A stretch of 6,062 nt of DNA from an uncultured Clostridia bacterium (GTDB taxonomy: Bacteria; Bacillota; Clostridia; Saccharofermentanales; DTU023). Positions 1 to 3,925 of this stretch are shown piece by piece. Both the position numbers and the translations under genes were made by a program. Below the pieces are notes generated by a model. It searched no databases, was not told the origin of the DNA, and saw nothing but the letters and a program-made list of their open reading frames with translations. The number at the start of each line of letters is the position of its first letter. Positions within the stretch are counted from its first letter, which is position 1. The DNA lies in the NCBI GenBank assembly GCA_947254895.1, contig CAMYEY010000082.1:1-6062 (forward strand), written 5' to 3'.

Positions 1-1
1 T

Positions 2-76
2 GCCTGAGTGGCTCAGGGGTAGAGCAATTCACTCGTAATGAATAGGTCGTGGGTTCAATTCCCACCTCAGGCTCCA
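2..76 (+). tRNA. tRNA-Thr (anticodon CGT), complete, CCA encoded
   Basis: This tRNA reads the threonine codon ACG. All four helices form without a mismatch. The acceptor stem is GCCTGAG (2-8) with CTCAGGC (66-72), and the D stem is GCTC (11-14) with GAGC (22-25). The anticodon stem is ATTCA (27-31) with TGAAT (39-43) around loop CTCGTAA, which puts CGT at 34-36. The T stem is GTGGG (49-53) with CCCAC (61-65) around TTCAATT. The variable region is five bases, the discriminator is T73, and CCA is encoded at 74-76. The promoter lies left of the window, so it is unknown whether this is a single gene or the last of a tRNA cluster. Confidence 0.97.
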
Positions 77-78
77 GA

Positions 79-127
79 CAAGAAAAAGCCCTGAAGTATC
101 AATCTTTCAGGGTTTTTTCTTGTTTTT
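79..127. terminator. Bidirectional intrinsic terminator between tRNA-Thr and dxs
   Basis: The arms at 79-95 and 106-122 form a 17-bp stem with one G-T wobble (88:113) and a 10-base loop; the core is CCCTGAA/TTCAGGG. On the + strand a run of six T closes the stem and TTTTT follows at 123-127. On the - strand the core hairpin is followed by CTTTTTCTTG. It starts three bases after the tRNA CCA and lies 16 bases beyond the dxs stop codon, so it can end both convergent transcripts. Confidence 0.88.
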
Positions 128-143
128 ATAAACTTTTATAAGG

Positions 144-2009
144 CTAAGTCAAAAGCGATTTGGCCTCAATCACTATCTGCCTCTCTGTAATACCGTACTT
201 CTGATAAAGCGATTTTAAATCTCCATGCTCTACATAGTTATGGAATCCTATCCTTTTGACGACGACACCGCTAAGCCCTGCATCAGACAAATATTCCAGG
301 ATAGCACTACCCACCCCTCCCATAAGCACATGATCTTCCACAACCACCGCCCGCTTGGTTTTCTTGAGTTCTCCTAGAAGCAAGTCATGGTCCAAGGGAT
401 TGAGCGACCTTAAATTAATGAGGCCGGCATCTATCCCCTGACTGGCTAACGTATTGGCTGCAGCTTGACAAAGGCCAACTAAAGGACCAAAAGCAATAAG
501 GGTAAGGTCCGATCCAGACTTGATAAGCTCTGCTTTCCCCGGCGGAATATAACGGAAATCAGCATCTAAGTTTGGATTTATGACGGATGCCTTTGGAAAG
601 CGGATAGTCACAGGCTTCTCATAGCGGATAGCAGAATAGAGCATGTGCTGAAGTTCATTTTCATCCTTCGGACTCAGCATGATCAGATTAGGAATAGACC
701 GTAAAAACGAAATATCAAAAATACCATGATGGGTCGGCCCATCTTCTCCAACCAAGCCTGCACGGTCAACAACCATAACAACAGGGGCATTTTGCAAACA
801 TACATCATGTAGCACCTGGTCAAAAGCTCTTTGATAAAAGGTAGAGTACATAGAAATCACGGGTTTGAGTCCAGCTAAAGCCAAGCCTGCTGCAAAGGTT
901 ACAGCATGCTGCTCGGCGATTCCAACATCAAATAGTCTATCCGGAAAGGCCTCCCCCAGTCGATCAAGGCCAGTCCCATGTTCCATGGCCGCTGTAACAC
1001 CAACAATCTTAGGGTCTCGGTCCGCTAGACGGTAGATGGTATCAGCAAAAACATGGGAATAACTAAGGCTTTTACCGGATTTAAGAGTCTTCCCTGTTAA
1101 CTTATCGAAAGGTCCAACACCGTGGAAAAAAGCCGGATTTTTTTCTGCTGAGGCATAGCCCCTACCTTTCTGGGTGACAACGTGAACCAGAACAGGTCCG
1201 GACCTCTGTTTAGCCTGTTCAAGCAAATCAATACAGGCTTTGATATCATGCCCATCTACTGGCCCTAAATAGGTGATCCCGAGTTCTTCAAATAAGAGAC
1301 CTGGTACCCAGATAGCCTTAAGGATACCTTTCACCTTATCCGCTAATTTATATAAGGGTTTACCGACAAGCGGAATTCGCAGTAAAAAATCTCTTAGTTT
1401 ATGTTTTTTACTCTCATAGCTCGGCTTGCTCCTTATTTTATTCAAATAATTAGACATTGCTCCAACATGTTGCGAGATAAACATGTTATTGTCATTGAGA
1501 ATGATGACCAATTTACTCTGTGCAGCCCCAACCTGGTTTAAGGCTTCATAGGTCATGCCAACGCTCATGGTTCCATCACCTATTAAAGCTACTACTTGCT
1601 CATCCTTTCCCGACAAATCTCTAGCTGCAGCAAACCCCATAGCTGCTGATATAGCCGTTCCCGCATGGCCTGTATCAAAGCAATCGTAAATACTTTCTTC
1701 CCTTTTAGGAAAGCCACTTAGCCCACCAAACCGCCTAAGGCTATCAAAATCATCCTGCCTACCGGTTAGAAGCTTGTGGACATAAGACTGGTGACCAACA
1801 TCGAAAATTAATTTATCTTTTGGGAGATCAAAAACATAGTGCATAGCTATAGTAAGCTCAATAACACCTAAGTTTGAAGCCAGGTGCCCACCATTTTTCG
1901 AAGTTACATCCAGCAAACGCTGACGAATCTCTTCTGCCAGGTCTCTTAACTGGTCAAATCGAAGTCTTTTTAGATCCAAAGGTTCATGGATAGTTTCTAA
2001 CAAACCCAC
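144..2009 (-). CDS. dxs: 1-deoxy-D-xylulose-5-phosphate synthase (DXS), complete, GTG start
   Basis: DXS is a cytosolic, thiamine diphosphate- and Mg2+-dependent enzyme that condenses pyruvate with glyceraldehyde 3-phosphate to DXP and CO2. This is the first step of the MEP isoprenoid pathway and a source for thiamine biosynthesis. The 621 residues match the usual family length (about 620). Visible motifs are His42 in GGHLASNLG, DVGHQ (70-74), the ThDP/Mg motif GDG (144-146) through LNDNN (171-175), FHGV (295-298), the catalytic glutamate E366 in DVGIAEQHAV, and DRAGLVGEDGPTHHG (415-429). In order these form the ThDP-binding domain, the pyrimidine-binding domain (about 315-475) and the C-terminal transketolase domain (about 490-610). 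The GTG at 2007-2009 is chosen because AGGAGG sits 7 bases upstream and the N-terminus MGLLETI is family-like. The stop is TAG. It stands alone, divergent from mgtE, and I see no broken or missing catalytic residue. Confidence 0.97.
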   Translation of the reverse strand: MGLLETIHEPLDLKRLRFDQLRDLAEEIRQRLLDVTSKNGGHLASNLGVIELTIAMHYVFDLPKDKLIFDVGHQSYVHKLLTGRQDDFDSLRRFGGLSGFPKREESIYDCFDTGHAGTAISAAMGFAAARDLSGKDEQVVALIGDGTMSVGMTYEALNQVGAAQSKLVIILNDNNMFISQHVGAMSNYLNKIRSKPSYESKKHKLRDFLLRIPLVGKPLYKLADKVKGILKAIWVPGLLFEELGITYLGPVDGHDIKACIDLLEQAKQRSGPVLVHVVTQKGRGYASAEKNPAFFHGVGPFDKLTGKTLKSGKSLSYSHVFADTIYRLADRDPKIVGVTAAMEHGTGLDRLGEAFPDRLFDVGIAEQHAVTFAAGLALAGLKPVISMYSTFYQRAFDQVLHDVCLQNAPVVMVVDRAGLVGEDGPTHHGIFDISFLRSIPNLIMLSPKDENELQHMLYSAIRYEKPVTIRFPKASVINPNLDADFRYIPPGKAELIKSGSDLTLIAFGPLVGLCQAAANTLASQGIDAGLINLRSLNPLDHDLLLGELKKTKRAVVVEDHVLMGGVGSAILEYLSDAGLSGVVVKRIGFHNYVEHGDLKSLYQKYGITERQIVIEAKSLLT

Positions 2010-2016
2010 GAGTCAC

Positions 2017-2022
2017 CCTCCT
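2017..2022 (-). promoter_or_regulatory. Ribosome binding site of dxs
   Basis: The - strand reads AGGAGG here, a perfect Shine-Dalgarno core inside TAGGAGGGTGA, seven bases before the GTG at 2007-2009. It decides the non-ATG start of dxs. Confidence 0.9.
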
Positions 2023-2041
2023 ATCACCCTTAATATATAGC

Positions 2042-2057
2042 GATTTTTATCAAAATC
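2042..2057. repeat. Small AT-rich inverted repeat in the dxs 5' untranslated region
   Basis: GATTTT-TATC-AAAATC has perfect six-base arms around a four-base centre and lies between the predicted dxs transcription start and its ribosome binding site. It could be a weak RNA hairpin, a protein-binding palindrome or chance in AT-rich DNA; nothing visible decides between these. Confidence 0.3.
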
Positions 2058-2077
2058 ATTTCTACAAACAATTTTTT

Positions 2078-2104
2078 ATTATAACAGATGCTCTACATTA
2101 TCAA
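2078..2104 (-). promoter_or_regulatory. Probable sigma-A promoter of dxs (extended -10)
   Basis: On the - strand TATAAT (2078-2083) is preceded by TGT (2084-2086), giving the extended -10 element TGnTATAAT. TTGATA (2099-2104) stands 15 bases upstream, a short spacer that an extended -10 can tolerate. Transcription would start near 2071, leaving a 5' untranslated region of about 60 bases before the GTG. This supports dxs being transcribed on its own. Confidence 0.7.
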
Positions 2105-2191
2105 GAAATTAATAGGAACTTTCTAAAAAAGTTGTCATTTTATCTAAAGTACACACATTTACTATACCAACCCTTGAGATCACGAGCACCC

Positions 2192-2220
2192 TTAACATGT
2201 TTATGAAAAATATGTATAAT
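2192..2220 (+). promoter_or_regulatory. Sigma-A promoter of the mgtE transcript
   Basis: TTAACA (2192-2197, five of six to the -35 consensus) and a perfect TATAAT (2215-2220) are separated by exactly 17 bases. Transcription should start near 2227, about 255 bases ahead of the mgtE start codon, so the messenger carries a long leader. It is the best promoter visible on this strand of the intergenic region. Confidence 0.82.
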
Positions 2221-2226
2221 AACAAA

Positions 2227-2315
2227 TGTTGGATGGAATGGCTGAGAACAAAACTTATTCCGTCTAGATGAGGACACTCAAAGCTTTTAACATAGCAAGT
2301 TACTTTTATCCAACA
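2227..2315 (+). promoter_or_regulatory. Candidate structured RNA at the 5' end of the mgtE leader (unassigned)
   Basis: The first bases expected in the transcript, TGTTGGAT (2227-2234), pair perfectly with ATCCAACA (2308-2315), closing an 89-base domain. Inside, GGAAT (2235-2239) pairs with ATTCC (2257-2261), stacked directly on the first helix. That inner helix could extend to nine pairs (2231-2239 with 2257-2265) at the cost of the outer one, so the two are partly exclusive. Placement ahead of a Mg2+ transporter suggests a cis-regulatory RNA. I do not recognise the conserved M-box (ykoK) sequence or any other riboswitch class, and no intrinsic terminator follows before mgtE. Seen: the complementarity and promoter. 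Inferred: a regulatory role. Confidence 0.4.
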
Positions 2316-2344
2316 CGATAATTCATAAGGAAGGGGGACTGAAC

Positions 2345-2425
2345 GTGGAAAATCACAGTTTGAACAAACAAAGCGATGATCATATACCTTGTTGCAGTAA
2401 CTCTTTCTTTAGCATAGTGTTATAA
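2345..2425 (+). CDS. Possible 26-residue leader peptide upstream of mgtE
   Basis: A GTG at 2345-2347 opens a 26-codon frame ending in TAA at 2423-2425. It is preceded by the purine-rich AAGGAAGGGGGA (2327-2338), a strong Shine-Dalgarno-like sequence ending about 6-7 bases before the GTG, the best translation start signal on this messenger. The peptide begins MENHSLNKQSDDHIP, has two adjacent cysteines in the middle and ends in a short hydrophobic tail, SIVL. It is in a different frame from mgtE and stops 56 bases before its ATG, so it is neither an extension nor directly coupled. I recognise no family. It could be a regulatory upstream frame, a small protein, or a chance frame behind a purine-rich RNA segment; only the good ribosome binding site supports it. 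Confidence 0.3.
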   Translation: MENHSLNKQSDDHIPCCSNSFFSIVL

Positions 2426-2481
2426 GCTATATCATTATCGACTGATAACTGTTATTCCTCTTCATCCTACAGAAAACAGAT

Positions 2482-3840
2482 ATGTCATTGACAAACTACT
2501 TAGAAGTCCGTAAAGAACTTGATGATTTACTCGAACAACAAAATTTTCGAGCTCTCAAAGAGAAGCTACAAGACTTAAATGAAGTTGATATCGCTGAGTT
2601 TATCAACGAATGTTCATCTAAGGAAGCCTCTATCATTTTTCGGATGTTGCCCAAGACTGAAGGAGCTGACGTCTTCTCTTATCTTGACCAAGATAACCAA
2701 ATTAACCTCATAAACTCCTATACAGATAAGGAAATAGAGGATATCGTTTCCGGTCTCTATAACGATGACTATGCGGATCTTTTGGACGAAATCCCCGCAA
2801 GTGTGGCTAAGAGATTACTAAAAAACACCAAGCCTGAAAGACGGAAGCTGATCAACCAACTCTTGCAATATCCTGATGAGTCAGCCGGCTCCATCATGAC
2901 TACAGAGTATATGCGTTTAACCTCCAGCATGACCATAAAAGAGGCTATCTTTAAATTGAGGCATTCTGATCCAAGGATGGAAAGCATATACACGTGCTAT
3001 GTCACCTCTTCGGACTTGATTTTGGAAGGTGTTTTAACGATCCAGGAAATTCTCACAGCAAAGGATGAACAATTAATAGCAGATATTATGACGGAAAATG
3101 TCATCTGTGCCCATACTGTAGATGATCAAGAGTATGCAACCAGGATGCTTGACCGTTACGATTTCCTTGCCCTACCAGTTGTTGATTCAGAAAACCGTCT
3201 TGTCGGTATCATTACCGTCGATGACGCCATGACCACCCTTAACCAAGAAACTTCAGAAGATATGGCGATCATGGCTGCTGTTCAGCCTACAGAAAAATCC
3301 TACTTTGAGGTTGGTGTCTGGGAAAATGCCAGGCACCGGGTCCTTTGGCTCCTCGTATTGATGATTTCCGGTATGGTCAACGGTGAAATTTTATCAACCT
3401 ATGAGCATGCTTTTGTTGCTATCCCCGCCTTGGTTAGTTTTATCCCTATGTTAACGGATACCGGAGGTAATGCCGGCTCGCAAACATCCAGCTTGCTCAT
3501 CAGGGCCATAGCACTAGGTGAGGCTAAGCTATCAGATATAATTCGGATCATTTGGCGTGAATTCTCTATTGGTGTGATTGTTGGTAGCATCCTCAGCCTG
3601 GTAAACTTTCTCAGAATTTATTTTCTCAACGGACAATCAATGGTTCTGGCCTTGACCGTCTCCCTAGCCCTCTTTGCAGTAGTCATCCTCGCAAAGTTCA
3701 TAGCCGGCACTCTCCCCCTGATCGCAAAGGCTCTGGGCTTCGACCCAGCCATGATGGCTGCCCCCCTAATCACAACGATTGTCGATGCGATGGGCTTAAT
3801 CTTGTATTTCAATATTGCTCACTTCTTACTGAGAATCTAG
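2482..3840 (+). CDS. mgtE: Magnesium transporter MgtE, complete
   Basis: MgtE is a homodimeric inner-membrane Mg2+ channel whose cytosolic domains close the pore when intracellular Mg2+ is high. The 452 residues match the family's usual length (about 450). The order is a helical, acidic N domain (about 1-130), two CBS domains (about 137-198 and 203-257), a connecting helix with VWENARHRVLWLL, then five membrane segments (roughly 285-304, 309-325, 352-377, 386-412, 423-450). Hallmarks are PMLTDTGGNAGSQ (322-334) and GFDPAMMAAPLITTIVDAMG, in which D435 corresponds to the Mg2+-selectivity aspartate of Thermus MgtE (Asp432). The ATG at 2482 suits the family N-terminus; the frame is closed by TAA at 2446 with no better start between. 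No convincing Shine-Dalgarno precedes the ATG, which is odd next to the strong sites elsewhere in this window. The stop is TAG, followed by a terminator, so it is monocistronic apart from its leader. Confidence 0.96.
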   Translation: MSLTNYLEVRKELDDLLEQQNFRALKEKLQDLNEVDIAEFINECSSKEASIIFRMLPKTEGADVFSYLDQDNQINLINSYTDKEIEDIVSGLYNDDYADLLDEIPASVAKRLLKNTKPERRKLINQLLQYPDESAGSIMTTEYMRLTSSMTIKEAIFKLRHSDPRMESIYTCYVTSSDLILEGVLTIQEILTAKDEQLIADIMTENVICAHTVDDQEYATRMLDRYDFLALPVVDSENRLVGIITVDDAMTTLNQETSEDMAIMAAVQPTEKSYFEVGVWENARHRVLWLLVLMISGMVNGEILSTYEHAFVAIPALVSFIPMLTDTGGNAGSQTSSLLIRAIALGEAKLSDIIRIIWREFSIGVIVGSILSLVNFLRIYFLNGQSMVLALTVSLALFAVVILAKFIAGTLPLIAKALGFDPAMMAAPLITTIVDAMGLILYFNIAHFLLRI

Positions 3841-3859
3841 GAATGATTCCAGTGATATA

Positions 3860-3904
3860 GTATAACAAAAGGGCCGGAAAGATCATCCGGCCCTTTTGTT
3901 ATAC
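3860..3904. terminator. Bidirectional intrinsic terminator, mgtE and the convergent heptad-repeat gene
   Basis: The arms at 3860-3878 and 3886-3904 are perfectly complementary over 19 bp around the loop AAGATCA. The GC-rich core GGGCCGGA/TCCGGCCC is flanked by AAAA and TTTT, so the + strand reads core hairpin then TTTTGTT, and the - strand likewise reads core hairpin then TTTTGTT. It lies 20 bases after the mgtE stop and 22 bases beyond the stop of the gene on the - strand. Confidence 0.92.
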
Positions 3905-3925
3905 CCATTTTTACCGTCTTATCGA

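Noticed and set aside
2..127. The tRNA-Thr 3' end as an integration site for a mobile element
   Set aside because: The tRNA is intact, no integrase gene is in the window, and I see no second copy of the tRNA 3' end. The adjacent sequence is a terminator and a housekeeping gene.
2117..2133. Inverted repeat AACTTT-CTAAA-AAAGTT between the two divergent promoters
   Set aside because: It is a six-base-arm repeat in AT-rich DNA with no T-run placed for termination and no recognisable operator consensus; chance is the simplest explanation.
2241..2247. GCTGAGA in the mgtE leader, a string found in thiamine pyrophosphate riboswitches
   Set aside because: The other conserved TPP elements, such as the CCTGAT segment and the closing part, are absent in the expected order, and the downstream gene is a Mg2+ transporter. 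Seven matching bases are not enough.
2449..2481. Extension of mgtE upstream from a CTG at 2449
   Set aside because: The frame is open only from the TAA at 2446. The added residues would be hydrophobic and unlike MgtE N-termini, CTG starts are rare, and no Shine-Dalgarno precedes it.
2769..3812. Three open frames of 63-74 codons on the - strand within mgtE
   Set aside because: They lie opposite a clear full-length mgtE, resemble no family, and have no visible ribosome binding sites or promoters. They are shadows of the real gene.
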